A DNA stretch of 64,000 bases from Nocardiopsis sp. YSL2 (GCF_030555055.1 NZ_JAMOAO010000001.1:4092001-4156000); one strand, 5' to 3'. Positions 8,194 to 16,987 are shown, counted from the first letter of the stretch. A program made the numbers and translations. The notes: generated by a model from the letters alone, not told the origin.

Positions 8194-8829
8194 GTGGCCC
8201 CCAATGACATGAACCGCATGCGCGTTTCCGACGCGGAACGGGACCAGGTCGCCGAGATCCTCCGTGAGGCGGCCGCGGAGGGTCGGATCACCCTCGATGA
8301 GCTCGACGAGCGCCTGGACGGCACCTACGCGGCCAAGACCTACGCCGACCTCGAACCCCTCACCGCCGACCTGCCGGGCTGGTCCGTCGCCGGCACCGCC
8401 TCCGGCCCCCGGGCGTCGGTGGTCCGACCGGACCCGATCGCGGCGCCACGGCCCGCGGGCGGCGGCGTCCTCGTGCTCGACGCCATGGGCGGCACGATCA
8501 AGCGCAACGGCCGCTGGCAGGTGCCGCCCCGGGTGGAGGTCACCAACAAGTACGGGTCGACCAAGCTCGACTTCCGCGAGGCGGCCCTCACCGCGCCGGT
8601 CGTGGAGGTCTTCGTCGACGCCTCCTGGGGTGAGGCGGACCTGCTCCTTCCCGAGAACGCCACCGCCGAGGTCGACGTCGACAGCTCCTGGTTCGGCAGC
8701 CTGAAGGTCGACGTCGACACCATCCGCACTCCCGGCGCACCGCACTTCGTCGTCACCGGCACCTGCCAGGGCGGCGGCTTCAAGATCCGCTACCGTCGCG
8801 GGGCCTTCTGGGACATGTTCGACGTCTGA
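8194..8829 (+). CDS. DUF1707 and LiaF-like domain protein
   Basis: A 211-residue protein with two recognisable parts. Residues 8-60 are the DUF1707 module (MRVSDAERDQVAEILREA, then EGRITLDELDERLDGTYAAKT and DLEPLTADLP). A Pro/Ala linker (about 68-85) leads to a C-terminal beta-rich domain of about 120 residues (GGTIKRNGRWQVPPRVEV through FKIRYRRGAFWDMF) like the C-terminal domain of LiaF-type proteins of the envelope stress response. There is no membrane segment, so it should be cytoplasmic. The start may be GTG 8194 or ATG 8209 or 8218; none has a strong ribosome site. Role unknown; a part in envelope stress signalling is inferred from the domain pair. Confidence 0.82.
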   Translation: MAPNDMNRMRVSDAERDQVAEILREAAAEGRITLDELDERLDGTYAAKTYADLEPLTADLPGWSVAGTASGPRASVVRPDPIAAPRPAGGGVLVLDAMGGTIKRNGRWQVPPRVEVTNKYGSTKLDFREAALTAPVVEVFVDASWGEADLLLPENATAEVDVDSSWFGSLKVDVDTIRTPGAPHFVVTGTCQGGGFKIRYRRGAFWDMFDV

Positions 8830-9000
8830 CCGACGGGCCCGCCCGCCTGTGCCGCCGTGCCCGTGCCCGCCCCGCGGTCGCCCGCGCGTCCGCCCCCGTG
8901 CCCGCCGAGGGCGGATCCGGCCGCTCCCGCGGTAGGCCATGATGGTGTCCCGCGTGACCCCGTGCGGCCGAGTACGGGGCGTACGGAGAGGACGGCGGGT

Positions 9001-9606
9001 GTGGGCATCTGGATCGTCGCGGCGGGCGTCGGCGGCTGTGTACTGGCACTGGCCCCCTTCACCTGGCCCTACCTGGCCAGCGCCGGACGCCGCCGCCGTG
9101 TGGAGACCGTTCCCGCCCGGCCGGTGGCCGTCGTCCTGGGCGCCGCGGCCTGGCCGGAGGGCCCCTCGCCGCTGCTGGCCCGCCGCCTGGACCTGGCCGT
9201 GCGCCTGTACGGGGACGGCCGGGTCGGCCGCGTCATCGTCTCCGGCGACAACCGCGAGGTCTCACGGCGGGAGACCGACGTCATGACCGCCTATCTCGTC
9301 GAGCGCGGGGTGCCCGCCGACCGGATCGACGCCGACCGCCACGGCTACCGCACCTGGGACACCTGCGTGCGCGTGCGCGACCTGTTCGGGGTGCGCGCGG
9401 CCGTCATGGTCACCCAGTCCTTCCACCTGCCGCGCACGGTCGCCCTCGCCCGTGCCGCCGGGATCGACGCCGTCGGGGTGGGGGACGCCAGCCTGGGCGC
9501 GCGCCGCCGCTCCACCCTCATCGGCTACGCGCGCGAGCTCGGCGCCGCCCTCAAGGCGCTGCGCGACGTCGTCGCGCGTCCAGCGCCCGCCAGCACCGAG
9601 CGCTGA
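9001..9606 (+). CDS. YdcF/SanA-like (DUF218) membrane protein
   Basis: A 201-residue protein of the DUF218 family. One N-terminal membrane segment (about 3-27) is followed by the family domain: RPVAVVLGAAAWPEGPSPLL (first strand and loop), VGRVIVSGDN near 79, a TDVMTAYLVERGVPADRI block, the THxxE-like segment TWDTCVRVRDLFG near 120, and VMVTQSFHLPRTVALARAAG near 138-157. SanA of E. coli has the same order and affects vancomycin exclusion; the enzymatic activity of the family is not established. GTG at 9001 has GGAGAGG upstream. A second, diverged copy of the same family lies at 12361-13140 on the other strand, with an insertion sequence beside it. Confidence 0.85.
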   Translation: MGIWIVAAGVGGCVLALAPFTWPYLASAGRRRRVETVPARPVAVVLGAAAWPEGPSPLLARRLDLAVRLYGDGRVGRVIVSGDNREVSRRETDVMTAYLVERGVPADRIDADRHGYRTWDTCVRVRDLFGVRAAVMVTQSFHLPRTVALARAAGIDAVGVGDASLGARRRSTLIGYARELGAALKALRDVVARPAPASTER

Positions 9607-9697
9607 GCCCGCCCCGGCACCGGTTCCCGCGGGCCCGGTGACACGGCCGATGTCGGCTCCGGCGGTCGCGCGGGTGCGCCCGAACGGCCGTTGGCGG

Positions 9698-9703
9698 GAT
9701 AAT
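9698..9703 (+). promoter_or_regulatory. -10 hexamer GATAAT of a probable leaderless promoter
   Basis: GATAAT ends 6 bases before the ATG at 9710, the spacing expected if transcription begins on the start codon. There is no Shine-Dalgarno sequence for this gene. Confidence 0.5.
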
Positions 9704-9709
9704 CGCCCC

Positions 9710-11167
9710 ATGAACGCGACCACGGACAACGACTCCAACGACGGTGCCGACGGCGGCGCCGCCGCAGTGAACTGGACGGCGCTGGCCCCCGAGGGCGGTG
9801 AGCGCGTCCCCGAGCTGCTCGGGCAGCTCGCCGGCAGCGACGCCGCGCTCTCCGAACTCCACGACCTCATCGAGTTCCCCGCGCCCGGCCACCTGGCCGC
9901 GCCCGCGGCCGTGGACTTCCTCGTCGACATCGCCTGCGACGAGGAGACGCCGCCCACGGACCGCTGGCGGCCCCTCAGCCTCCTGCTCGAACTGGTGACC
10001 GCGCACGCCGAGGACCGCTTCCCGCAGCCGCGCGACCTCGACCAGTGGCGCGACGAGGTGGCCTGGGCGACCTCCAACGACATCGAGAAGGTCCGCGAGC
10101 AGTACCGGGCCTGGGCCGAGGAGGCGCCCGACGAACAGCACTACCTGCGCATGCGCAACCGTCTCACGGCCATCGAGGGTCCCGCGGGCACCGCGGTGCT
10201 GCGGGCCGAGCTGGAGACCTTCGAGGCCGTGTGCGCACGCGTGCCCGACCTGGTCGGGCTGCTCAAGGGCGCGGTGAACCGGCGCGGCCTGGACCGCGCG
10301 GGCGAGTGGGTGAGCTACCTGCTGGCCTTCCTGGCCCCCGAGGCCGCGCGTGTCAGCGCCGAGATCACCGGCGCGTCCCAGTTCCTGCTGGCCAAGGACC
10401 TGCGTCCGGCGCCGCAGGCGCCGACCTCCCTGCGCGACGCCATGGCCGGGGCGCTGGACGACGGCGGCGATCCGCTGCCCGCCGAGATCTTCGCCCTGGG
10501 CCTGACCGCCAGCCCCCACGACGTCGACACGACCGTCGCCCTCACCCACCAGATGGCCGGCGGCAACCTGTACAACTCCTTCGCCGCGTCGGTCGCCGTG
10601 GTGCTGATCCACGGTGAGAACACCCCGCGCGAGGGGCTCCGGCGTATCGGGCGCGGCGGCGGCACCTCCATGGGCTACGAGGGCCTGTTCAACGAGTCCT
10701 GGCCCCACTGCGGCGTCCGGTCGCCGCGGGTGCTGGGCTTCCTGGCGCTCGGCCGCGCCGGGGACCGGGCCCGGCGGCTGCGCCTGGACATCCTGCCCGG
10801 TTTGCTCCAGGGCGAGGACGACTCGCGCGCGCTCGTGACCGGCGTCGGTCTGGAGATGGTGCTCGGCCCGCGTTCCAAGGGGTACTCCGAGGAGGAGCAC
10901 GCCAACGCCGAGTACGACGAGGACACGCTCAAGGTCCTGTGGGCGATCGCCGAACTGCCGGAACCGGCGTGGTCGGACGAGGAGTTCACCGACACCCTGC
11001 GCGCCTGGGCGCTGCCGGGTGAGCGCGAGGAGTTCTGCGCCCTGGTCGGCGTGGACCCCGACGCGGAGGAGGCCGAGGACGCCCCCGCGCAGGCGCAGGC
11101 CCCGGCCGCACCCGAGATCGGCGGGCTGCTCGGGCGCCTGTTCGGCGGCGGTGGCGGGCGCCGCTGA
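9710..11167 (+). CDS. Hypothetical protein, helical, 485 aa
   Basis: Not assigned to a family with certainty. The 485-residue protein is acidic, soluble and almost entirely helical in character, with no signal peptide or membrane segment. Segments such as HLAAPAAVDFLVDIACDE followed by WRPLSLLLELVTAHAEDR recall HEAT-like repeats that track the fraction of a population or list, and a Gly-rich tail (GRLFGGGGGRR) ends the protein. Proteins of this type are usually annotated as hypothetical in actinomycetes. A -10 box 6 bases before the ATG suggests leaderless expression. It is monocistronic and followed by a hairpin and then the IS630 element. Confidence 0.7.
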   Translation: MNATTDNDSNDGADGGAAAVNWTALAPEGGERVPELLGQLAGSDAALSELHDLIEFPAPGHLAAPAAVDFLVDIACDEETPPTDRWRPLSLLLELVTAHAEDRFPQPRDLDQWRDEVAWATSNDIEKVREQYRAWAEEAPDEQHYLRMRNRLTAIEGPAGTAVLRAELETFEAVCARVPDLVGLLKGAVNRRGLDRAGEWVSYLLAFLAPEAARVSAEITGASQFLLAKDLRPAPQAPTSLRDAMAGALDDGGDPLPAEIFALGLTASPHDVDTTVALTHQMAGGNLYNSFAASVAVVLIHGENTPREGLRRIGRGGGTSMGYEGLFNESWPHCGVRSPRVLGFLALGRAGDRARRLRLDILPGLLQGEDDSRALVTGVGLEMVLGPRSKGYSEEEHANAEYDEDTLKVLWAIAELPEPAWSDEEFTDTLRAWALPGEREEFCALVGVDPDAEEAEDAPAQAQAPAAPEIGGLLGRLFGGGGGRR

Positions 11168-11180
11168 GTCCGCCGGTGGC

Positions 11181-11203
11181 GGGCGCGCGGCCACGGCGCG
11201 CCC
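11181..11203 (+). terminator. Hairpin after the 485-aa gene
   Basis: GGGCGCGC, a 7-base loop, then GCGCGCCC, starting 14 bases after the stop codon. There is no U tract. Confidence 0.5.
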
Positions 11204-11225
11204 GCCATCCGCCACACACGCCCTA

Positions 11226-12361
11226 GTGTTCTGATTGGTTAGTTCACTTGCTGATGCGTTGGCAGTATGAGGCGATGCTGTCGAGGATCTCCTCTGCGGT
11301 CTTGGTCCACACATAGGGTCGGGGATTCTCGTTCCAGGACGCGGCCCAGGTGCGGATGTCCTTCTCCAGGGCCTGGACGCTGCGGTGGGTGCCGCGGCGG
11401 ATCAGCCGGTTGGTGATCTCGGCGAACCACCGCTCGACCAGGTTCAACCAGGAGGAACTGGTCGGGATGAAGTGCAGGTGGAACCGGGGGTGGCGCAGTA
11501 GCCACCTTTGGATCTCGGGGGTCTTGTGCGTGGCGTAGTTGTCCAGGACCAGGTGCACCTGCAGGTCCGCGGGGACCTCGCGGTCGATCTTGGCCAGGAA
11601 CTTCTTGAACTCGATGGCGCGGTGGCGGCGGTGGATCGAAGTGATCACCTGCCCTGTGGCGGTGTCCAGCGCGGCGAACAGGCTGGTCACCCCGGCACGC
11701 ACGTAGTCATGGGTGGCCCGCTCGGGGGTGCCGGGCATCATCGGCAGCACCGGCTGGGTGCGGTTGAGCGCCTGGATCTGGGACTTCTCGTCCACGCACA
11801 GCGCCACCGCCCGTTCGGGCGGGTCGAGGTAGAGGCCGACGACGTCGCGGACCTTGTCGATGAAGAACGGGTCGGTGGAGATCTTGAACTGTTCCCGCCG
11901 GTGGGGCTGCAGGCCGAAGGCGTTCCAGATGCGCCACACCGCGTTCTGGGTCATGCCGGTGTGCTGGGCCATGGAGCGCGTGGACCAGTGGGTGTCAGGG
12001 GCGGGTGTGCTCTCCAGGGTGGCGGCCACCACCGCCTCGACCTGGGCGTCGGTGATCGTGCGCGGCCGTCCGGGCCGGGGTTCGTCGGTCAGGCCGTCCA
12101 AGCGGTGCGCGATGAAGCGCTGGCGCCACTTGGTCACCGTGGGCGCCGATACTCCTACCGCGCGGCGGACCTGGGCGTTGGACAGGCCTTCGGCGCAGGC
12201 GAGCACGATCCGGGCCCGCAGGGCCAGGTCCTGTGCGGTCTTGCGTCGTCTGACCCACCGCTGGAGCTCGGCGCGTTCTTGGTCGCTCAGCTCCAGCGGG
12301 GGCAGCTTCGGTCCAGGAGCACTCATCCTGCAACCATAAACGAAATAACCAATCAGAACAC
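11226..12361 (-). mobile_element. Complete IS630-family insertion sequence, 1136 bp
   Basis: The element is bounded by 16-bp perfect inverted repeats, GTGTTCTGATTGGTTA at 11226-11241 and its complement at 12346-12361, and flanked by the dinucleotide TA on both sides (11224-11225 and 12362-12363), the target duplication expected of IS630/Tc1 elements. It carries one intact transposase gene. The right-hand TA lies inside the TAG stop codon of the YdcF-like gene at 12361-13140; the first base of the element (G on that strand) completes the codon, so the stop is preserved. Perfect ends and an intact transposase suggest a recent insertion. Confidence 0.95.
11244..12326 (-). CDS. IS630 family transposase
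   Basis: A 360-residue DDE transposase that should cut and paste the element at TA sites. The N-terminal half contains helix-turn-helix segments (SNAQVRRAVGVSAPTVTKW, residues 49-67) followed by a PRPGRPRTIT linker. The catalytic residues are Asp179 (CVDEKSQ), Asp262 (LDNYATHKT) and Glu298 (LNLVERWF), with 35 residues between the last two, a DD35E arrangement normal for IS630. The frame is intact over the full length of the element, with no stop or frameshift. The start is the ATG at 12326, 20 bases inside the right inverted repeat, preceded by an A-rich stretch containing the likely promoter. Confidence 0.95.
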   Translation of the reverse strand: MSAPGPKLPPLELSDQERAELQRWVRRRKTAQDLALRARIVLACAEGLSNAQVRRAVGVSAPTVTKWRQRFIAHRLDGLTDEPRPGRPRTITDAQVEAVVAATLESTPAPDTHWSTRSMAQHTGMTQNAVWRIWNAFGLQPHRREQFKISTDPFFIDKVRDVVGLYLDPPERAVALCVDEKSQIQALNRTQPVLPMMPGTPERATHDYVRAGVTSLFAALDTATGQVITSIHRRHRAIEFKKFLAKIDREVPADLQVHLVLDNYATHKTPEIQRWLLRHPRFHLHFIPTSSSWLNLVERWFAEITNRLIRRGTHRSVQALEKDIRTWAASWNENPRPYVWTKTAEEILDSIASYCQRISK

Positions 12362-13140
12362 TAGTCCTGCCTCCCGCCGGTGTCGGCGGTGTCGTCCGCG
12401 AGGGCGTCCTGGACGCCGGTCTCGTCGTCGCCCAGGAACGTCGGGTCGGGCCGCAGCAGCACGGTGCCCGCGGCGGCGACGGCGGCGGGCACCTCCCGCA
12501 GCCACCCGTAGACGGTGGCGAACGTGCGCTCGCGCAGGCTGGAGTCGGCCACGCCCACCGCGTCGATCCCCGCCGACCGGCACAGCCGTACCGCGCGCGG
12601 AAGGTGGAAGTCCTGGGTGACGACCGTGGCCGCCTCCACACCGAACACCTCGCGGGCGCGCACGCACGACTCCCACGTGGAGAAGCCCGCGTAGTCGCCC
12701 ACGATCCGGTCGGCCGGCACGCCCGCCGCCACCAGGTAGTCGGCCATGGTGTCGGTCTCGTTGTAGTGCTCGACGCTGTTGTCCCCGGTGACGAGGATGA
12801 CCGACACCCGATCGTCGAAGTAGAGATCGGCCGCGGTGTCCAGGCGCCGGGCCAGCAGCAGGGTCGGCTGTCCGTCCTGGCGTACACCGGCGCCCAGCAC
12901 GAGGGCGACCGGCCGGTCGGGCACGGTGTCGGCCGTGTGGCGGTGCCCGGCGGTGGACGCGACCGTCCACACGAACGGCAGGAAGGCCAGCACGACGGCG
13001 GCCGCGGCCACGGCGGCGACCAGTCGCACACGCCTGCGGGGGCGTCGGTCGGCCTTGGACCGGTCCGTTCCGGGCCGGTCGGCCGCGCGGTGAGCGTCGT
13101 CGGGGTCGGTCCCGGGGGTGGCCGGGTCGGAGGTCGTCAC
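12361..13140 (-). CDS. YdcF/SanA-like (DUF218) membrane protein, second paralogue
   Basis: A 259-residue DUF218 protein, related to the one at 9001-9606 but with a longer charged N-terminus (about 35 residues) before its membrane segment (about 38-60, RLVAAVAAAAVVLAFLPFVW). Family blocks are in order: RPVALVLGAGVRQDGQPTLL, VILVTGDNSVEHYNETDTM, TWESCVRAREVFGVEAATVV, and QDFHLPRAVRLCRSAGIDAV. A C-terminal tail of about 50 residues is extra compared with the paralogue. The IS630 element adjoins it: the stop codon TAG is formed by the duplicated TA plus the first base of the element, and removing the element would also leave TAG. The GTG start lacks a clear ribosome site and is uncertain; upstream ATG codons exist. 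Confidence 0.82.
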   Translation of the reverse strand: MTTSDPATPGTDPDDAHRAADRPGTDRSKADRRPRRRVRLVAAVAAAAVVLAFLPFVWTVASTAGHRHTADTVPDRPVALVLGAGVRQDGQPTLLLARRLDTAADLYFDDRVSVILVTGDNSVEHYNETDTMADYLVAAGVPADRIVGDYAGFSTWESCVRAREVFGVEAATVVTQDFHLPRAVRLCRSAGIDAVGVADSSLRERTFATVYGWLREVPAAVAAAGTVLLRPDPTFLGDDETGVQDALADDTADTGGRQD

Positions 13141-13232
13141 ACACGGGAAGACGCCCGGGGCGGCCAGTGAGTTCCGGATTCGGGGCACCCACGCGACCGG
13201 AAAGCGGGGTGCGGACATCCGCAGGGCCTGGT

Positions 13233-13238
13233 TAGAGT
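13233..13238 (+). promoter_or_regulatory. -10 hexamer TAGAGT of a probable leaderless promoter
   Basis: TAGAGT ends 6 bases before the ATG at 13245, and no ribosome site is present between them. Confidence 0.5.
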
Positions 13239-13244
13239 CACGGC

Positions 13245-14807
13245 ATGCCATCACAGAGAGACGCACTCCACCCCCGGCTGCGCGCCATCACCGACCTCAC
13301 CCCCGGCGCGACCCGCGAGGGCGCCGGCCTGCACGAGTACGACGGGGAGGTGGCCGACCTGTCCCCGGACGGCGTGCGATCCGCGCTGTCGCGGCTGGGC
13401 GGGCAGGTACTGGAGGACGCCCACGACGAGGCCCACCTGGCCGCGTTCGAACGGGCGCTGCGGCTGGAACTGGGCGAACTCGAACTGCACCGGTCCAACC
13501 CGATCTACCACCTGGGCGAACTCGACGTGTCGGGCTACGACCGCGAGTACGCCCCCAAGGAGGCCCGCGACCGGGCCCGCCTCGCCCACCTGTCCCGGTG
13601 GCCGGAGCTGGTCGAGAACGCGATCGCCGCCCTCGACCGCGTTCCGGCACCGGTGGCGCGCTCCCTGACCGGAGCGATCGCGGGCGCCGCCGACGGGCTT
13701 CCCGCGGACCTGCCCGAGGACGTGCGCACCGCCGCGCTGGCGGCCCACGCGCGACTGCTCGCCCACGTCGAACGCGCCGCCGAGCAGGGCCCGGAGAGCG
13801 CGGCGCTGGGCGCGGCCGACCTCAGCGCGCTCATGGGCACCGGTGAGGCCATGGACGTGGACCTCGCGGACCTGGCGGCCCGCGCCGACGCCGAACGCGA
13901 CCGCCTGCGCACCCGTCTGGCCGAGGCCACCGCCCGGCTGGAACCGGGGAGCGAACCGATGGAGGTCGCCCGCGGCCTGACCCGGCTGCACCCGGACGCC
14001 GACGGGGTCCTGGACGCGGCCCGACGGTGGACCGCGCTGGCCCTGGAGTTCACCGCCGAGCGCGGGCTGGTGCCCTACGGCGACGGCGAGTGCCGCATCG
14101 ACGTCTCACCGCCCTCCCAGCGGTGGGCGACGGCGATGATGGCCTGGTCGGGGCCCTGGGAGGCCGACACCCCGTCCTTCTACTACGTCACCCCGCCCGA
14201 CGCCTCGTGGACCGAGGAGGAGGCGGGGGAGTGGCTGGAGATGTTCAGCCACACCACGCTGCCCGCGATCAGCGTCCACGAGGTCGCGCCCGGCCACTTC
14301 TCGCACGGGCGGGCCCTGCGGCGGGCGCCGGGGCAGGTCCGCCAGGCGCTGCACTCGATGACCTTCGCCGAGGGGTGGGCGCACTACGCCGAGGAGATGT
14401 GCCTGGAGGAGGGCTTCGGCGCGTTCGCCGCCGAGCGGCTCGGGGACCCGGAGTGGACCGCGACGCACTACGAGATCGGCGTGTGGGTGGAGGCGCTCAT
14501 CCGCGTGACGCGGCTGTCCGCCGCCATCGGGGTGCACACCGGCGGGATGACCGTCGAGGAGGCGGCGGCGCGGTTCGCCGAGGACACGCCCCTCCAGGGC
14601 CCCGCGGCGCTGTCCGAGGCCCGCCGGGCCACGTTCGACCCCACCTACGGGCGCTACACGTGGGGCAAGCTGGAGATCCTCGCCCTGCGCGAGCGCGCGC
14701 GGCGGGAGTGGGGCGCGGACTTCTCCCTGCCCCGGTTCCACAAGGCCCTGCTCGACCTGGGATCGCCGCCCTTGGGCCTGATCGGCGCCGCCGTGGACCG
14801 GGGATAG
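13245..14807 (+). CDS. DUF885 family protein (zinc-metallopeptidase-like)
   Basis: A 520-residue DUF885 protein. The C-terminal half has the family's metal motif HEVAPGH (His345, Glu346, His351), followed by AEGWAHYAEEMCLEEGFG near 374-391, where a glutamate can supply a third zinc ligand as in gluzincin-like peptidases. The N-terminal half is helical and Ala/Arg-rich with no separate domain recognised. There is no signal peptide, so it should act in the cytoplasm. The length is close to the family norm of 500-600 residues. A -10 box 6 bases before the ATG and absence of a ribosome site suggest a leaderless mRNA. Peptidase activity is inferred from the motif; the substrate is unknown. Confidence 0.87.
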   Translation: MPSQRDALHPRLRAITDLTPGATREGAGLHEYDGEVADLSPDGVRSALSRLGGQVLEDAHDEAHLAAFERALRLELGELELHRSNPIYHLGELDVSGYDREYAPKEARDRARLAHLSRWPELVENAIAALDRVPAPVARSLTGAIAGAADGLPADLPEDVRTAALAAHARLLAHVERAAEQGPESAALGAADLSALMGTGEAMDVDLADLAARADAERDRLRTRLAEATARLEPGSEPMEVARGLTRLHPDADGVLDAARRWTALALEFTAERGLVPYGDGECRIDVSPPSQRWATAMMAWSGPWEADTPSFYYVTPPDASWTEEEAGEWLEMFSHTTLPAISVHEVAPGHFSHGRALRRAPGQVRQALHSMTFAEGWAHYAEEMCLEEGFGAFAAERLGDPEWTATHYEIGVWVEALIRVTRLSAAIGVHTGGMTVEEAAARFAEDTPLQGPAALSEARRATFDPTYGRYTWGKLEILALRERARREWGADFSLPRFHKALLDLGSPPLGLIGAAVDRG

Positions 14808-14900
14808 GCGACCCCCCTCCGCGACCGGTCGCGCGCCGGTGTCCGGCCCCGGGCCGGGCACCGGCGGTGGTCCGCGTCGCCCCGATCTGTCGTATCACCC

Positions 14901-14916
14901 ATCGTGATGACACGAT
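14901..14916. promoter_or_regulatory. Inverted repeat ATCGTG-N4-CACGAT before the CYTH gene
   Basis: A 16-bp interrupted palindrome about 50 bases upstream of the CYTH gene, in a locally AT-richer stretch that also contains TAAGCT at 14922, a possible -10 box. It could be an operator; no other support. Confidence 0.3.
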
Positions 14917-14964
14917 CTCGGTAAGCTCCCGACGACGGTCCAGCCGAGACACGAGGGGCGCCTG

Positions 14965-15555
14965 ATGCGGGAGATCGAGACCAAGTACCGGGTGGGGAGC
15001 CTCGGCGCGCTCCTCGGCGCCCTCGAAGCGGCCGGAGTGGACCTCGGTGGCCCGGCCTTCCAGGACGACCTGGCCTACGCGCCCGCGGGCTGGGAACCGG
15101 CCATGGGCAAGCCGGGGCACACCTTCGCCCGGCTGCGGAGCGTGGACGGCGGCGTGCACGTGTTCACGACGAAGACGCCGTTGGCCAACGCCATGGAGTA
15201 CCGCGAACACGAGACCGTCGTGGCCGACCGCGAGGAGATGCACCGAGCCGTCGTGGCCATGGGCTTCGTGCCGCACGTGCGCATCGTCAAGCACCGGCGC
15301 ACGGGCACGGCCGGGGAGATCACGGTGTGCGTCGACGTGGTGGAGGGCGTGGGCGCCTTCCTGGAGCTGGAGCGCGTCGTCGACGACGACCGCGACGCCG
15401 CGGCCGTCCAGGCCGACCTCGACGCCTGGGCGGACGGGCTCGGCGTCGCACTGGAGCGCACCACGGACACCTACGACACGATCGCGCACGGCGCGGCGGC
15501 CCGCCCAGGAGAGGGCCGCTCGGCCCCGCGCCTCGGCGACTCCGTCAGGACGTGA
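14965..15555 (+). CDS. CYTH domain protein (class IV adenylate cyclase-like)
   Basis: A 196-residue CYTH-fold protein. The diagnostic ExExK motif is Glu3-Glu5-Lys7 (MREIETKYR). Further strands carry the charged residues that line the tunnel and bind triphosphate and metal: HTFARLRSVDG, FTTKTPLANAMEYREHETVV, VRIVKHRRTG, ITVCVDVVEGVGAFLELE. The last block is typical of CyaB-like adenylate cyclases and thiamine-triphosphatase-like enzymes, and the sequence cannot separate these activities. GAGGGG lies 6 bases before the ATG. Its 3' end overlaps the end of the convergent lipoprotein gene by 11 bases. Confidence 0.88.
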   Translation: MREIETKYRVGSLGALLGALEAAGVDLGGPAFQDDLAYAPAGWEPAMGKPGHTFARLRSVDGGVHVFTTKTPLANAMEYREHETVVADREEMHRAVVAMGFVPHVRIVKHRRTGTAGEITVCVDVVEGVGAFLELERVVDDDRDAAAVQADLDAWADGLGVALERTTDTYDTIAHGAAARPGEGRSAPRLGDSVRT

Positions 15556-16987
15556 AGTCCGCGCTGTCGAAGGACGACTCGTCCTGCGCCCCGTCGGTGA
15601 CCCACCACCGCACGGGGGAGTTGTCGTACGGTCCGACGCCGTGGACCAGGACGAGCTCGTCGGAGCCGTCCGCGTCGTAGTCCGCGCAGGAGAACAGGCG
15701 GGCTGCCCGCGCGGTCTCGTCGTCGGTGCCGATCGGACCGCCCTGGGGGCCATGACGCACCAGGCGCGCGTCGGAGTCCACCTCGATCCGGCCGTCCTCG
15801 ACGTGCATCAGGTCGACGCCGAGCCCGTTCATGCCGATCGCGAGTTCTCCTCGCCCGTCGCCGTCCAGGTCGCAGGCGGCCAGGCCGTGTGCCGAGTAGC
15901 CGGTGGACTCCGCGCCCGCCACGGGCAGGTCACCCGAGACCGGGTCGCCGGGCGCCGCGGTGGACGGTCCGGGGTAGACGTTCACCCTGTGGTCGACCTC
16001 GGGCGCCTCGGTCCCGAACCCGGGTTCGTTGTTGCGGGAACCGTTGTCGGCCAGCGCCAGGTCGGTTCCGCCGCCGCCGTCCAGGTCGGCGAACGCCGCC
16101 AGGGCGCCCGCGCGCAGGTCCGACTCCTCCCAGGCCGCCGGATCTTCCGCGCCGGTCCGGAGCAGGCTGTTGCGGGGCTGTTCCCCGTCGTCGCCCCAGC
16201 GGATGAGCAACCGGGTCGGTCCGCCGTCGATGGCGAGGGGTTCCGAGATGAGGGCGCCGACCCACCCGTCGAGCGGACGCCGGCCGGTGCGCGCCGGGAC
16301 GCCGTCGCGGTCGAAGGGACCGTACAGGACCCGCAGCAGCGACCCGCCTGCCTCCGTCACGGATTCCTGGACCACTACGAGGTCGGCGGCGCCGTCCCCG
16401 TCGACGTCGCCCGCGACGGCCGGGAGGAGGGAGTCCAGCCAGTCCTCGTCCAAGGGCGGGGCCAGGGGGGTGGGGGCGGCGTCCGGGTCGGGCCCGGTCG
16501 GGCCGCCCCAGACCACCGCGTGGCCGCCGCGCGGATCGCCGCCGAGGTCGGCGCGGACGGGGATGTCGGTGAAGCCGTCCCCGTCCAGATCGGCGGTGCC
16601 AGGACGCTGGGGACCGCCGCGGCCGGAGGCGGACACGGCGAGCACTGCCTTCGGGGGAAGGACCGTGCGCGTGGCCGGGTCCGGGCCGTCCTCGGATCCG
16701 TAGACGATCATGAGGCGCCGGAGCTCGTCCCGGGCGGCCAGGCCGTCGGCGTCCGGGTTCTCGGCGTCGTAGTCCGTGAGGAAGAGCAGGTCGGCGAACC
16801 CGTCGCCGTTGACGTCGTCGGCCGTGTCACTGCCGGAGCCCTCGGGCACGGACCCCGCATCGTACTCCCGGACCTCCTCCGGGTCGCCCTCGCCGGTCCC
16901 ATCCGGCGGCGGAGAAGCGGGGTCGTTGCCGCAGGCCGCCAGGAAGAGCAGGAGGCCGGCGAGCGGTGCGAGTCGGTGGGGGGACAA
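15545..16987 (-). CDS. FG-GAP/VCBS-like repeat lipoprotein
   Basis: A 480-residue secreted lipoprotein. The signal peptide is short: HR, a hydrophobic stretch, then the lipobox LAAC with Cys19 as the lipid-attachment site. The mature protein starts with an acidic Pro/Gly spacer and then carries at least six calcium-binding-type repeats: DVNGDGFADLLF, DLDGDGFTDIPV, DVDGDGAADLVV, DLDGGGGTDLAL, DLDGDGRGELAI and DYDADGSDELVL. Such repeats build integrin-like beta propellers. No catalytic domain is seen. TTG at 16987 is chosen because it lies 6 bases after GGAG and places the signal sequence at the terminus; no ATG or GTG is close by. Divergent from the GH16-like gene. The leader has a decayed copy at about 18056-18190. 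Confidence 0.83.
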   Translation of the reverse strand: MSPHRLAPLAGLLLFLAACGNDPASPPPDGTGEGDPEEVREYDAGSVPEGSGSDTADDVNGDGFADLLFLTDYDAENPDADGLAARDELRRLMIVYGSEDGPDPATRTVLPPKAVLAVSASGRGGPQRPGTADLDGDGFTDIPVRADLGGDPRGGHAVVWGGPTGPDPDAAPTPLAPPLDEDWLDSLLPAVAGDVDGDGAADLVVVQESVTEAGGSLLRVLYGPFDRDGVPARTGRRPLDGWVGALISEPLAIDGGPTRLLIRWGDDGEQPRNSLLRTGAEDPAAWEESDLRAGALAAFADLDGGGGTDLALADNGSRNNEPGFGTEAPEVDHRVNVYPGPSTAAPGDPVSGDLPVAGAESTGYSAHGLAACDLDGDGRGELAIGMNGLGVDLMHVEDGRIEVDSDARLVRHGPQGGPIGTDDETARAARLFSCADYDADGSDELVLVHGVGPYDNSPVRWWVTDGAQDESSFDSADFTS

